Origin: Thioalkalivibrio sp.
GTDB taxonomy: Bacteria; Pseudomonadota; Gammaproteobacteria; Ectothiorhodospirales; Ectothiorhodospiraceae
DNA length: 8,665 nt
NCBI GenBank assembly: GCA_007133115.1
Contig: SLNI01000046.1
Location: 1 to 8,665 of the forward strand
Reading direction: 5' to 3'
The notes beneath the pieces were generated by a model, which searched no databases, was not told the DNA's origin, and saw only the letters and a list, made by a program, of their open reading frames with translations. The position numbers and the translations under genes were made by a program. Positions 1-6,393 of this stretch are shown here, piece by piece; within the stretch, counting starts at the first letter, position 1, and each line of letters opens with the position of its first letter.

Positions 1-1244
1 AGATGCAGCGGGGTGACTGAAAGGCCGTAGCCGTATCCCAGAGTGGCCTGCTCGATCCGGCGCCATGTCGGAAAATCCCGCAACAGACCCGTAACTTCAC
101 CGGGCAGTCCAACCCCGGGCGACTGACCGAATCCGGCGTGGTGAAGAATCCGCCAGAAGTCCTCGGCGGGAGTGTCCAACGCCAACTGCGTGGAGCCCAC
201 GTTGGAGGAGCGTGCGATCAGGGTCGCGAGATTGATGCGCCCGTAGTTTCGAAAATCGCGGACCGTGTGCCGCCCCACGCGCATCGTCCCCGGGTTCGTG
301 TCCAGAATCACATCGAGTCCCACGGTGCCAGCCTCGAGTGCTGCCGCAACCGTGAAGGGCTTGATGACGGATCCGGGCTCTAGCGTGTCGGTGGCCACTC
401 GGTTGCGGGTGAGGCCGAGGTCGATCTGTGCGCGGTTGTTGGGGTTGTATCCGGGCTGATTCACCAACGCGAGAATGTCCCCGGTGAAGGCATCCACCAG
501 GACTGCGGAACCCCCTGCAGCGTTGTGCGCCTGTACTGCGGCTTTCAGCTCCCGGTACGCGAGAAATTGCAGACGCTGATCGATGGTCAGACTGAGGTCA
601 TGACCATCCCGGGCCGGACGTATGCTCGCGACGTCCCGGATGCTGCGGCCATAACGGTCACGCAGCACACGCTTGGCGCCCGGATGCCCCGACAGCCAGC
701 CATCGAACGCCAACTCCATCCCCTCCTGGCCCTTTTCATCGATGTTGGTGAAGCCGACGATGTGCGCCACCGTCTCTCCATGCGGGTAGTAACGGCGAAA
801 CTCGCGCATCAGGGCCACGCCCGGAAACCCCAGTGCTTCGACCTGCCGGGCCTGCTCCGGTGGGAGATGGCGTCTCAGATAGACGAACTCGCGATTGGCG
901 CGCTGCTCGAGCCGGGCGCGAAGGGCTACCGCGTCCACTTCGAGTACCCGGGCCAGTTCGGGCAGACGGTCCACGGCGACAAGCAACTCGCCGGGGTGAG
1001 CCCAGACAGTCTCCACAGGGCCCGAGAGGGCCAGCGCCTCACCGTTGCGATCGGTGATCTGCCCCCGGTAGGCCGCCTCCACGATGGTGCGCACCTGCCG
1101 TGCCTCGCCCTGACCTTGGAGAAAATCGCGGTTGAGGACCTGCAGATCGATCGCCCGCAACAATAGAATCACGACCCCAGCCAGAAGCGCGACAGACACG
1201 AGCCGCAGCCGCCAGGGACTGACCTGCCGCTTCAGCGCGCCCAC
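1..1244 (-). CDS. ftsI: FtsI / PBP3, septal peptidoglycan transpeptidase (3' end cut by window)
   Basis: Class B penicillin-binding protein that cross-links septal peptidoglycan with FtsW. It is anchored in the inner membrane with its catalytic domain in the periplasm. The 414 codons present show a basic N-terminus, one membrane segment at about residues 13-30, and the R-G-x-I-T-D-R-N-G stretch of the PBP dimerisation domain near residues 60-68. The transpeptidase domain follows, with the active-site SxxK as Ser292-Val-Ile-Lys295 (within LEPGSVIKPF) and the SxN motif as Ser346-Ser-Asn348 (RSSNVG). The frame stays open to the edge at ...GYGYGLSVTPLHL, so the KTG motif and C-terminus lie outside. 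I chose the GTG at 1244-1242: GGAG lies 8 bases upstream, no ATG precedes it in frame, and the resulting N-terminus resembles known FtsI. The gene overlaps the end of ftsL. murE would be expected next. Family assignment is very secure; the start is fairly secure. Confidence 0.96.
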   Translation of the reverse strand, partial: MGALKRQVSPWRLRLVSVALLAGVVILLLRAIDLQVLNRDFLQGQGEARQVRTIVEAAYRGQITDRNGEALALSGPVETVWAHPGELLVAVDRLPELARVLEVDAVALRARLEQRANREFVYLRRHLPPEQARQVEALGFPGVALMREFRRYYPHGETVAHIVGFTNIDEKGQEGMELAFDGWLSGHPGAKRVLRDRYGRSIRDVASIRPARDGHDLSLTIDQRLQFLAYRELKAAVQAHNAAGGSAVLVDAFTGDILALVNQPGYNPNNRAQIDLGLTRNRVATDTLEPGSVIKPFTVAAALEAGTVGLDVILDTNPGTMRVGRHTVRDFRNYGRINLATLIARSSNVGSTQLALDTPAEDFWRILHHAGFGQSPGVGLPGEVTGLLRDFPTWRRIEQATLGYGYGLSVTPLH

Positions 1245-1516
1245 GGGGCGTACTCCACGTAAACGATCCGTTGCGGATCGGGTTTGATCATGCCCAGACG
1301 CTCGCTCGCGGCTGTCTCGATGCGGGCCTGGGTGGCCCAGGTCGCCTGCTCCAGCTGGAGCTGCGTCCACTCGAGATTCAGCGCATCGCGTTCCTTCAGA
1401 AAAACCTGATACCCGATGAACACCTGCCGGGCCTCATGGCGCGACACCACGACGCCGAGCGCGGAAGCGAAGACCAGAGCGGTAAGAATCACCTGAATGA
1501 GCAGCATCCGGCTCAT
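1232..1516 (-). CDS. ftsL: FtsL, cell division protein of the FtsQLB complex
   Basis: Small bitopic inner-membrane protein of 94 residues (E. coli FtsL is about 121). It forms a complex with FtsB and FtsQ and activates FtsWI at the septum. The sequence has a very short cytoplasmic tip, a membrane helix at about residues 4-23 ([13 protein letters not shown]...), then a helical stretch rich in Q, L and E suited to a coiled coil (about 28-70), ending in [15 protein letters not shown], typical of FtsL. The ATG at 1516 forms an ATGA overlap with the rsmH stop. An ATG 57 bases further upstream is possible but would add 19 residues wholly inside rsmH, so it is not preferred. Position between rsmH and ftsI is the classic dcw order. 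Sequence divergence is high in this family, so the call rests on topology, tail motif and context together. Confidence 0.92.
   Translation of the reverse strand: MSRMLLIQVILTALVFASALGVVVSRHEARQVFIGYQVFLKERDALNLEWTQLQLEQATWATQARIETAASERLGMIKPDPQRIVYVEYAPWAR
1253..1256 (-). promoter_or_regulatory. Shine-Dalgarno site fixing the ftsI GTG start
   Basis: GGAG on the minus strand lies 8 bases before the GTG at 1244, inside the last codons of ftsL. This supports the GTG start and means ftsI translation is probably coupled to ftsL. The match and spacing are seen directly; coupling is inferred from the overlap. Confidence 0.6.
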
Positions 1517-2442
1517 GGATTTCTCTCGGCGACACGAAGCACTGCGGAGCGTGCGCGCGGGTTGGCGCGGCACTCGGCGTCTCCCGGACGAACCGGCTTG
1601 CCCAGCAAGCGAAGAGGCGGGTGTTCCACTGCGGGCGGCAAGGGCAGCCCCCGAGGTGGACGCGGTTTATCGGACCGCCCCTGGAAGGCGCGCTTTACCA
1701 GGCGATCCTCCAGCGAATGAAAGCTGATCACAGCCAACCGGCCGCCGGGCGCAACGATTTCGGGTATGGTCTGGAGCCAGTTCCGCAGCTCACCCAGTTC
1801 GTCGTTCACATGAATGCGCAGAGCCTGAAAAGTGCGTGTCGCGGGATGCCGGCCGGGTTCTGAGCGGGGCACCGCACGACGTACCAGTTCGGCAAGCTGC
1901 AGGGTGCGGGTGATGGGCGCCGAACGGCGTGCCTCGACGACCGCGCGCGCGATCCGCCGCGAGAACCGCTCTTCGCCGCAGACGTAGATCACGTGAGCGA
2001 TGTCCTGTTCGTCCGCTTCATTCAGCCACTCCGAGGCAGAGAACCCGCTTTGCGGATCCATGCGCATGTCCAGTGGCCCGTCCTGTCGGAAGCTGAAGCC
2101 GCGCTCCGCCTGGTCCAGCTGCGGAGAGGACACTCCGAGGTCGAGCAGCCCTCCATCGATGAGACGTCCGCCCCAGTGCTCCCGGACCACGTCGTTCATT
2201 TGCGCAAACCTTGCCGAGCGGAACGTGAACCGCGGGTCGGACGAGAGACCGGCCGCCGCTTCGCGCGCCGCCGGATCCCGGTCCATGGCCAATAACCGCC
2301 CGGACTCTCCGAGCCGAGCCAGAATGGCCCGCGCGTGACCGCCACGTCCGAAGGTGCCGTCGACGTACCAGCCATCCGCACGAATCGCCAGAGCCTGCAG
2401 TGCCGCGTCGAGCAGCACCGGCACATGAGGAGAACTTTCCAT
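1513..2442 (-). CDS. rsmH: RsmH (MraW), 16S rRNA m4C1402 N4-methyltransferase
   Basis: SAM-dependent methyltransferase that methylates N4 of C1402 in the 16S rRNA decoding centre. The product is 309 residues, close to the usual 310. Visible motifs are the N-terminal HVPVLL, the SAM-binding DGTFGRGGH (residues 28-36), the acidic DRD (54-56), [10 protein letters not shown] and [14 protein letters not shown] in the middle, ISFHSLEDR in the C-terminal third and the terminal [13 protein letters not shown]. All are hallmarks of RsmH. The ATG at 2442 lies five bases after the mraZ stop. No clear Shine-Dalgarno sequence precedes it, so translation may depend on coupling to mraZ. The stop overlaps the ftsL start as ATGA. 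It is co-transcribed from the mra promoter and so probably under MraZ control. RsmI, encoded further upstream, adds the 2'-O-methyl group to the same nucleotide. Confidence 0.97.
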   Translation of the reverse strand: MESSPHVPVLLDAALQALAIRADGWYVDGTFGRGGHARAILARLGESGRLLAMDRDPAAREAAAGLSSDPRFTFRSARFAQMNDVVREHWGGRLIDGGLLDLGVSSPQLDQAERGFSFRQDGPLDMRMDPQSGFSASEWLNEADEQDIAHVIYVCGEERFSRRIARAVVEARRSAPITRTLQLAELVRRAVPRSEPGRHPATRTFQALRIHVNDELGELRNWLQTIPEIVAPGGRLAVISFHSLEDRLVKRAFQGRSDKPRPPRGLPLPPAVEHPPLRLLGKPVRPGDAECRANPRARSAVLRVAERNP

Positions 2443-2447
2443 CTGGG

Positions 2448-2897
2448 CTACAGAGCGATGGATTCGAGTGCTTCGCTGAGTGCATCGTCGGCGTCCTCCC
2501 CGAACCAGAGTTCGCGATTGCGGGACCAGGTGTCTTCGTCCCAGATTTCGAACTTTTTGCCCTGCCCGACCAGCACCACACGCTTGTCGAGGCCCGCGAA
2601 ATCGCGCAGCGGTGGGGGCACCAGCAGACGCCCCTGACCATCGAGCTCACATTCCGTGGCATGGCCGACGAGCAGTCGCTGCAGCTTGCGTACCTGGGAA
2701 TTCATGTTGGGCCGGGACATCAGGGTCTGCTCGATGCGTTCCCATTCCGGAGCCGGGTACAACAAGAGGCAACCATCCCGGTCCACGGTCACCACCAGGC
2801 GACCCTTGCAGTCCGCGGCCAGCAAATCGCGATAGCGCGCCGGGACCGCAATGCGGCCCTTCGCGTCAAGACTGAGCTGACTGACCCCTCGGAACAT
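2448..2897 (-). CDS. mraZ: MraZ, transcriptional regulator of the dcw cluster
   Basis: AbrB/SpoVT-like DNA-binding protein that forms ring oligomers and represses its own operon by binding TGGGN repeats. From the ATG at 2897 it has 149 residues (E. coli MraZ 152). Two tandem AbrB-like units are visible: the first opens with [19 protein letters not shown] (DxKGR at 11-15), the second carries [17 protein letters not shown] near the centre and ends [10 protein letters not shown] chose ATG 2897 because AGAGG lies six bases upstream and MFRG is the family N-terminus. A GTG at 2951 in the same frame falls inside the -10 box of the promoter, upstream of the predicted transcript start, and cannot be used. 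First gene of the mraZ-rsmH-ftsL-ftsI operon. Confidence 0.96.
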   Translation of the reverse strand: MFRGVSQLSLDAKGRIAVPARYRDLLAADCKGRLVVTVDRDGCLLLYPAPEWERIEQTLMSRPNMNSQVRKLQRLLVGHATECELDGQGRLLVPPPLRDFAGLDKRVVLVGQGKKFEIWDEDTWSRNRELWFGEDADDALSEALESIAL

Positions 2898-2903
2898 GCC
2901 GCG

Positions 2904-2908
2904 CCTCT
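2904..2908 (-). promoter_or_regulatory. Shine-Dalgarno site fixing the mraZ start
   Basis: AGAGG on the minus strand, six bases before the ATG at 2897. It supports the short MraZ (149 residues) over the extended reading from GTG 2951. Confidence 0.65.
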
Positions 2909-2915
2909 TCTGGGG

Positions 2916-2940
2916 ACCCACAAATCCCCACGTAACCCCA
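2916..2940 (-). promoter_or_regulatory. MraZ operator: three TGGGN boxes with 5-base spacers
   Basis: Read on the minus strand the sequence is TGGGG-ttacg-TGGGG-atttg-TGGGT, so the boxes start exactly 10 bases apart (2936-2940, 2926-2930, 2916-2920). MraZ in E. coli and Mycoplasma is known to bind runs of TGGG repeats of this spacing in front of mraZ. Here the boxes sit about 3-28 bases after the predicted transcription start, between promoter and mraZ. Binding there would block transcription of the division operon. The repeat is seen directly; autorepression is inferred from the family. Confidence 0.9.
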
Positions 2941-2949
2941 CTTCTCGAC

Positions 2950-2979
2950 ACTATAGGTAGCGCCCGTGCCGCACGTCAA
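2950..2979 (-). promoter_or_regulatory. Sigma70-type promoter for mraZ-rsmH-ftsL-ftsI
   Basis: On the minus strand the -35 is TTGACG (2979-2974), the spacer is 18 bases and the -10 is TATAGT (2955-2950). Both hexamers match the consensus at five of six positions. The predicted start of transcription is near 2943, giving a leader of about 45 bases that contains the MraZ operator and the mraZ ribosome binding site. Confidence 0.75.
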
Positions 2980-3045
2980 GACAAAATTCCGCGTCATGGA
3001 AAAAATAAGCGTTCACTGACAATTACTTAGGCGCACAAGACGTCG

Positions 3046-3079
3046 CGCTTTGATAGCCAATAAAAAACGATCAAAAGCG
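3046..3079. repeat. Inverted repeat, 9-base arms with one bulge
   Basis: CGCTTTGAT (3046-3054) faces ATCAAAAGCG (3070-3079) across a 15-base A-rich centre. The arms pair at nine positions with one extra A. The T-run on the minus strand lies in the loop rather than after the stem, so it is not a classic terminator. It could be a protein-binding site or an mRNA hairpin. Function unknown. Confidence 0.4.
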
Positions 3080-3080
3080 G

Positions 3081-3110
3081 AGTGTTGAGTGGGTTACTTA
3101 AGAGAACACT
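3081..3110. repeat. Short inverted repeat AGTGTT / AACACT
   Basis: Six-base arms at 3081-3086 and 3105-3110 separated by 18 bases, in the AT-rich segment downstream of rnpB. It is short enough to occur by chance and is listed only because it lies next to another inverted repeat. Confidence 0.2.
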
Positions 3111-3121
3111 TTAGAAATAAC

Positions 3122-3151
3122 CGCGCGCCCGGCGGGCATGGGCGGCGCGCG
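3122..3151 (-). terminator. Possible terminator hairpin downstream of rnpB
   Basis: CGCGCGCC and GGCGCGCG form a perfect eight-base GC stem with a 14-base loop about 17 bases after the RNase P RNA 3' end. The sequence following on the minus strand (gttatttct) is only weakly T-rich. A separate run of five T lies immediately after the P1 helix (3164-3168). Either could end or slow rnpB transcription. The stem is seen; its role is inferred. Confidence 0.3.
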
Positions 3152-3168
3152 CTCGGTCGTGGGAAAAA

Positions 3169-3526
3169 GTGGGAGCCGGCCTGTAAGCCGGGTTCTGTCG
3201 AGGGCCGTCATTCCTCTGGGACGCCTGTCACCAGACGCCTCTAGCAGCCTACCCGGGTGCGATGCGGGCCACATCATTGCACCCCTATTTGGCCTTGCTC
3301 CAGACGGGGTTTACCCTGCCACGCTCTGTTGCCAGGCGCGCGGTGCGCTCTTACCGCACCATTTCAACCTTACCTGAGATCCGGACGAATCCGGGCCCAT
3401 CGGCGGTATGTTTTCTGTGGCACTTTCCGTCGGCTCACGCCGCCCAGGCGTTACCTGGCGTCTTGCCCTGCGGAGCCCGGACTTTCCTCCACGCTCGCGC
3501 GCAGCGGCGGCCCGGCCGACTCCCAC
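3169..3526 (-). ncRNA. rnpB: RNase P RNA, bacterial type A
   Basis: Catalytic RNA that removes 5' leaders from pre-tRNAs together with RnpA. On the minus strand it carries GAGGAAAGTCCGGGCTC (5' part of the P4 core), AGGTAACGCC, GGTAAGAGCGCACC, CAAGGCCAAATAGGGG (L15 region containing the GGU that pairs with the tRNA CCA end), CCCGGGTAGGCTGC, and near the 3' end ACAGAACCCGGCTTA. The ends were set by helix P1: 3526-3514 pairs with 3181-3169 over 13 positions with one U-G pair. Mature length is about 358 bases (E. coli 377). The stretch between P1 and the P4 core is about 37 bases against about 60 in E. coli, so P3 appears shortened. It lies between rsmI and mraZ, as in Pseudomonas. Confidence 0.97.
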
Positions 3527-3531
3527 CGCGC

Positions 3532-3560
3532 TTTGTACGCGCTGCCCCCGGCAAGCGCAA
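3532..3560 (-). promoter_or_regulatory. Probable rnpB promoter
   Basis: On the minus strand TTGCGC (3560-3555), a 17-base spacer, then TACAAA (3537-3532). The -10 matches four of six consensus positions and the -35 only the TTG core. Transcription would start about five to seven bases later, at 3525-3527, which coincides with the P1-defined 5' end of the RNA. The agreement in position is the main support. Confidence 0.55.
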
Positions 3561-3579
3561 GCTTTCTCTTTCGAGAAGC
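3561..3579 (-). terminator. Possible weak terminator hairpin after rsmI
   Basis: On the minus strand GCTTCTC and GAGAAAGC pair (one bulged A) around a GAAA tetraloop, ten bases after the rsmI stop. It is followed only by TTGCGC, so the T tract is poor. It sits directly against the rnpB promoter and could limit read-through from rsmI. Low confidence. Confidence 0.25.
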
Positions 3580-3588
3580 CCCACCGGA

Positions 3589-4458
3589 TCACTCCGTCCA
3601 TTCGAGTGCACGCGCATACACCCGGTTGCGCGGAAGCCCGGTAATGCGGCTCGCAAGACTCACCGCCTGCTTGAGCGGCAAGTCGTCCAGCAAGGCCCTG
3701 AGCAGCCGCTCCTGATCCTGAGTCCAGGCGGCCTCTTCGCCACGATCCACCTCTGGCCGGGCACCCAGAACGACGACGAACTCGCCACGCAGGCGGTTCA
3801 TGTCCCGATCCAGCCAGGCAACGAGCGCACCGGCCGCACCGAAGAAATGTTCCTCGAACTGCTTGCTGATCTCCCGCGCCAGCGCTAACTCACGTGCGGG
3901 CGCGAGTGCTGCAAGGTCCTCCGCCAACGCGCGAATGCGGTGGGACGACTCGTAGCAGATCACGGTAACCGGCATCGCGAGCAGCGTCCCGAGACGCTGT
4001 CTTCGCGCCGCCCCCGAGGCAGGGAGAAAGCCCTCGAACCAGAAGCGGTCGGAGGGCAGCCCGGCCACCGACAGCGCTGCGATGGCCGCACTGGGGCCCG
4101 GAATGGGGAGCACTTCGAAGCCCGCCTGCCGCGCCGCACGCACCAGTCGGAACCCCGGGTCCGAGACCAACGGGGTACCGGCATCCGACACCAAGGCAAC
4201 GTCCTGCCCCTGCCGCAGGCGATCGAGGATTTGCCCGACCCGACCGGATTCGTTGTGCTCATGCAGACTCAACAGCGGCCTGGACAAGCCCAGTCGGGCG
4301 AGGAGCCTGCCGGTGTGCCGGGTATCCTCGGCGGCCACCAGGTCCACCTCGGAAAGCACGCGTTGCGCGCGTGGAGCCAGATCCTCCAGGTTCCCGATCG
4401 GGGTGGCCACGACCCAAAGCTTCCCCCCCCGCGTTGACAGCGCTTCATGCTCTTTCAA
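3589..4458 (-). CDS. rsmI: RsmI, 16S rRNA 2'-O-ribose C1402 methyltransferase
   Basis: Tetrapyrrole-methylase-fold SAM methyltransferase that methylates the ribose of C1402 in 16S rRNA. The product is 289 residues (E. coli 286). Visible motifs are ATPIGNLEDL (18-27), AEDTRHTG (43-50), HEHNE (66-70), VSDAGTPLVSDPG (from 90), PGPSAA near 119, GLPSDRFWFEGFLP, YESSHR, and a C-terminal LPLKQAV. The start is TTG at 4458: a TGA lies seven codons upstream in frame, no other start codon lies between, a strong GGAG site is eight bases before it, and the N-terminus MKEHE closely resembles E. coli MKQHQ. Codons 10-12 contain a run of eight G. The start overlaps the -10 of the divergent lpoA promoter. No strong promoter of its own was recognised. 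Confidence 0.96.
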   Translation of the reverse strand: MKEHEALSTRGGKLWVVATPIGNLEDLAPRAQRVLSEVDLVAAEDTRHTGRLLARLGLSRPLLSLHEHNESGRVGQILDRLRQGQDVALVSDAGTPLVSDPGFRLVRAARQAGFEVLPIPGPSAAIAALSVAGLPSDRFWFEGFLPASGAARRQRLGTLLAMPVTVICYESSHRIRALAEDLAALAPARELALAREISKQFEEHFFGAAGALVAWLDRDMNRLRGEFVVVLGARPEVDRGEEAAWTQDQERLLRALLDDLPLKQAVSLASRITGLPRNRVYARALEWTE

Positions 4459-4462
4459 TACT
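4434..4462 (+). promoter_or_regulatory. Sigma70-type promoter for lpoA-yraN-oxidase
   Basis: TTGACA (4434-4439, perfect -35), a 17-base spacer, then AATACT (4457-4462, four of six matches to the -10). Transcription would begin near 4469. The -35 lies inside the rsmI coding region and the -10 overlaps the rsmI start codon. An ATG at 4447 lies between the hexamers, so it cannot be the start of lpoA if this promoter is used. Confidence 0.55.
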
Positions 4463-4464
4463 GG

Positions 4465-4472
4465 CTCTCCCC
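4465..4472 (-). promoter_or_regulatory. Shine-Dalgarno site for the rsmI TTG start
   Basis: GGGGAGAG on the minus strand, with the GGAG core eight bases before the TTG at 4458. Because the preceding in-frame stop excludes any earlier start, this site confirms the rare TTG initiation codon. Confidence 0.7.
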
Positions 4473-4494
4473 AGTCTCAGAAAACCCATTCCTC

Positions 4495-6393
4495 GTGATC
4501 CTAACCTACTCGGTCCCATCCGCCCGCGGGAGTGTCCGCAGGCTCCGCACCGCGGCGCTCATCTGCCTGGGCTTGCTGATGGCAGCCTGTGCCACCCCCC
4601 GCCCGGCGCCCCCGCCCGCCCCCGCATTTCCGGAGCCAGCGCCCGAAACCCGCACGGTACCCGCCGAAGAACAGGCGCAGGCATGGCTGATCGAGGCCGA
4701 ATCGACACCTGCAGCCGCTCCGGCCCGCCGCGCCATCGACGCGGTTCTCGATCTCCCCGACCCGCAATGGCTCCTGCTTCGCGCGGAGCGGCTCTGGTCT
4801 CTGCTGCCCGCGGATGGCACGGCCACGTTGGGTGACCGCTACAGGGGTGCCATGTTGGCCCTGCTGCAGGGCGATCGCCCGGCGGCACTGGAGCGACTCG
4901 AACCGGTACATGAAGACCCGGACCCGGCACTGTATCGGGAAGCCCTGGAATTGCATTCCGTACTGTTGACCGAAGTCGGGCGTTACCGGGAAGCCCTGGA
5001 GGCACGGATCCGGCTCGACGACCTGCTGTACGCGTCTCCCGACCACCAAATGGCGAACCAGGCATCGGCCTGGACGCTGCTCTCCCTTCTGGACCGCGAC
5101 GCCCTGATCCAGCTGGACAATTCAGACCCGGATTTCCGGTTGCGGGGTTGGACAGCGCTGTTTCTTTCGCTGCGCGCCGCGGGCACCGACCCCGACGCCT
5201 TCGATGCAGCAGTCCAGGAATGGTCCCTGACCTACCCCGGACATCCGGCGCGGGCAAGACTGGCGGTCCTGCGGGAAGCCTCGGTAGGACCTCTCGACGA
5301 AACCGCACGTATTGCGGTCCTCTTGCCCCTGACGGGTCCGCTGGGTGAATTGGGTCGGGCGACTCTCGAGGGCATTACGGCCGCTGCCGGATACAGTCTG
5401 ACGGCGCGCGAACCGCTGCTGATCTTCGATACCGAGGGCAGCCCCGACCTGGCGGAGGCCGCTTTCCGGGAGGCCATCAACCAGGGAGCCGACCGCGTGA
5501 TCGGTCCGCTCACACAGGAGGAAGTGGACCGGGTCCTGTCGACCGGGCGCAACTGGCCAACGCTGCTGCTCAACCGACCCTCCACAACGGCGCTGATTCC
5601 ATTCTCCGTGCTCTCGCTCTCCCCCGAGGAGGACGCCCGCGCGGCGGGCCGTGCAGCGTTCGCGGCGGGTCAGGAGCAGGCGCTGATCCTCGTACCGGAG
5701 GGGGCCTTCGGCGACCGGGTCGCGGAAGCCTTCCGGGAAACCTTCACGCGAAGGGGCGGCCGCATTGCGGGCGAACATCGCTTTCAGGCACGCTCTCCCG
5801 AAATCAACAGCCAGATCGGCGCGGCGCTCGGAGTCGATGCGAGCCAGGAACGCATTGCCCTGCTCGCGCGCGCATTACGGCTGGATCTGGAGGGCGACCC
5901 CCAGATCCGGACGGACATCGACGCCATCTTCGTAACCGGCGCCGCGCGCGACCTGCGCATGGTAGCTCCGCACCTTCATTATCATCGCGCCGGAAGACTG
6001 CCGATGTGGGCCACCTCGCATGCCTATGAAGGGCAACCACAGCCCAGGCTCGATCTCGACCTGAACGGGATCCAATTCCCGGACGCGCCATGGCTGTACC
6101 CTGATCTGAATCCGAATCCGGAACTGAAGCAGCGCATCGAAAATCCGGAAAACACGCGCAGCGTGGCTGCGCGCCTCCCGCGTTTCACCGCACTCGGCAT
6201 TGATGCGGGCCGGATCGCTGCCGAATTACCGAGATTCCGGAACGCGCCCCATCTCGAGGTTAGGGGCGTGGCTGGAAACTGGCGACTGCACACGCTTGAG
6301 CAGGTCTGGTATCGCGAACCGGCCTGGCTCGAGTTCCGCGACGGAATAGCGCAGCCGGTACGCTCCGTCGACACCCCACCGGGAAACCGCTGA
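4495..6393 (+). CDS. lpoA: LpoA (LppC/YraM), outer-membrane lipoprotein activator of PBP1A
   Basis: Lipoprotein that reaches from the outer membrane through the periplasm to stimulate the peptidoglycan synthase PBP1A. From GTG 4495 it has 632 residues (E. coli 678). A basic region (RRLR) and hydrophobic stretch lead to a lipobox LMAAC with the lipidated Cys at residue 32, followed by a proline-rich linker. Residues about 50-260 are helical and TPR-like (LLRAERLW, YREALEL, YREALEARIRL). From residue 272 a periplasmic-binding-protein-like domain starts with RIAVLLPLTGP and includes VIGPLTQEEV and the late FVTGAARDLRMVAP, typical of LppC. The frame is open from ATG 4447 as well, but that ATG sits inside the likely promoter and overlaps rsmI. 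GTG 4495 lacks a good ribosome binding site, so the start is uncertain. Stop and yraN start overlap as TGATG. Confidence 0.92.
   Translation: MILTYSVPSARGSVRRLRTAALICLGLLMAACATPRPAPPPAPAFPEPAPETRTVPAEEQAQAWLIEAESTPAAAPARRAIDAVLDLPDPQWLLLRAERLWSLLPADGTATLGDRYRGAMLALLQGDRPAALERLEPVHEDPDPALYREALELHSVLLTEVGRYREALEARIRLDDLLYASPDHQMANQASAWTLLSLLDRDALIQLDNSDPDFRLRGWTALFLSLRAAGTDPDAFDAAVQEWSLTYPGHPARARLAVLREASVGPLDETARIAVLLPLTGPLGELGRATLEGITAAAGYSLTAREPLLIFDTEGSPDLAEAAFREAINQGADRVIGPLTQEEVDRVLSTGRNWPTLLLNRPSTTALIPFSVLSLSPEEDARAAGRAAFAAGQEQALILVPEGAFGDRVAEAFRETFTRRGGRIAGEHRFQARSPEINSQIGAALGVDASQERIALLARALRLDLEGDPQIRTDIDAIFVTGAARDLRMVAPHLHYHRAGRLPMWATSHAYEGQPQPRLDLDLNGIQFPDAPWLYPDLNPNPELKQRIENPENTRSVAARLPRFTALGIDAGRIAAELPRFRNAPHLEVRGVAGNWRLHTLEQVWYREPAWLEFRDGIAQPVRSVDTPPGNR

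Larger units (their letters stand above)
2980..3121. other. AT-rich intergenic segment between rnpB and the mra promoter
   Basis: About 140 bases with no gene on either strand, clearly richer in A and T than everything around it, with A-runs such as ggaaaaaataa and caataaaaaacg. It contains the inverted repeats listed separately and two copies of TTACTTA (near 3024 and 3095). It may hold activator or UP-element sequences for the mra promoter, or replication/nucleoid protein sites. None can be assigned from sequence alone. Confidence 0.5.

Noticed and set aside
525..1166. Open reading frame of 213 codons on the plus strand
   Set aside because: It is antisense to ftsI, whose reading frame has full PBP motifs. 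Its translation has no recognisable domain and reflects the openness of GC-rich antisense frames.
1517..1573. N-terminal extension of FtsL from ATG 1573
   Set aside because: The added 19 residues lie in the conserved end of rsmH, whereas ATG 1516 makes the usual ATGA junction and places the membrane helix right after the start.
2898..2951. N-terminal extension of MraZ from GTG 2951
   Set aside because: The GTG lies inside the -10 box and the extension would run through the operator. The family N-terminus MFRG and a good ribosome binding site point to 2897.
3018..3102. Two copies of TTACTTA as a possible direct repeat
   Set aside because: Only seven bases, about 70 apart, in an AT-rich segment. 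This is easily chance and has no supporting structure.
3257..3888. Overlapping plus-strand frames of 152 and 208 codons
   Set aside because: They cross the RNase P RNA and the end of rsmI on the opposite strand. No family resemblance or ribosome binding site is seen.
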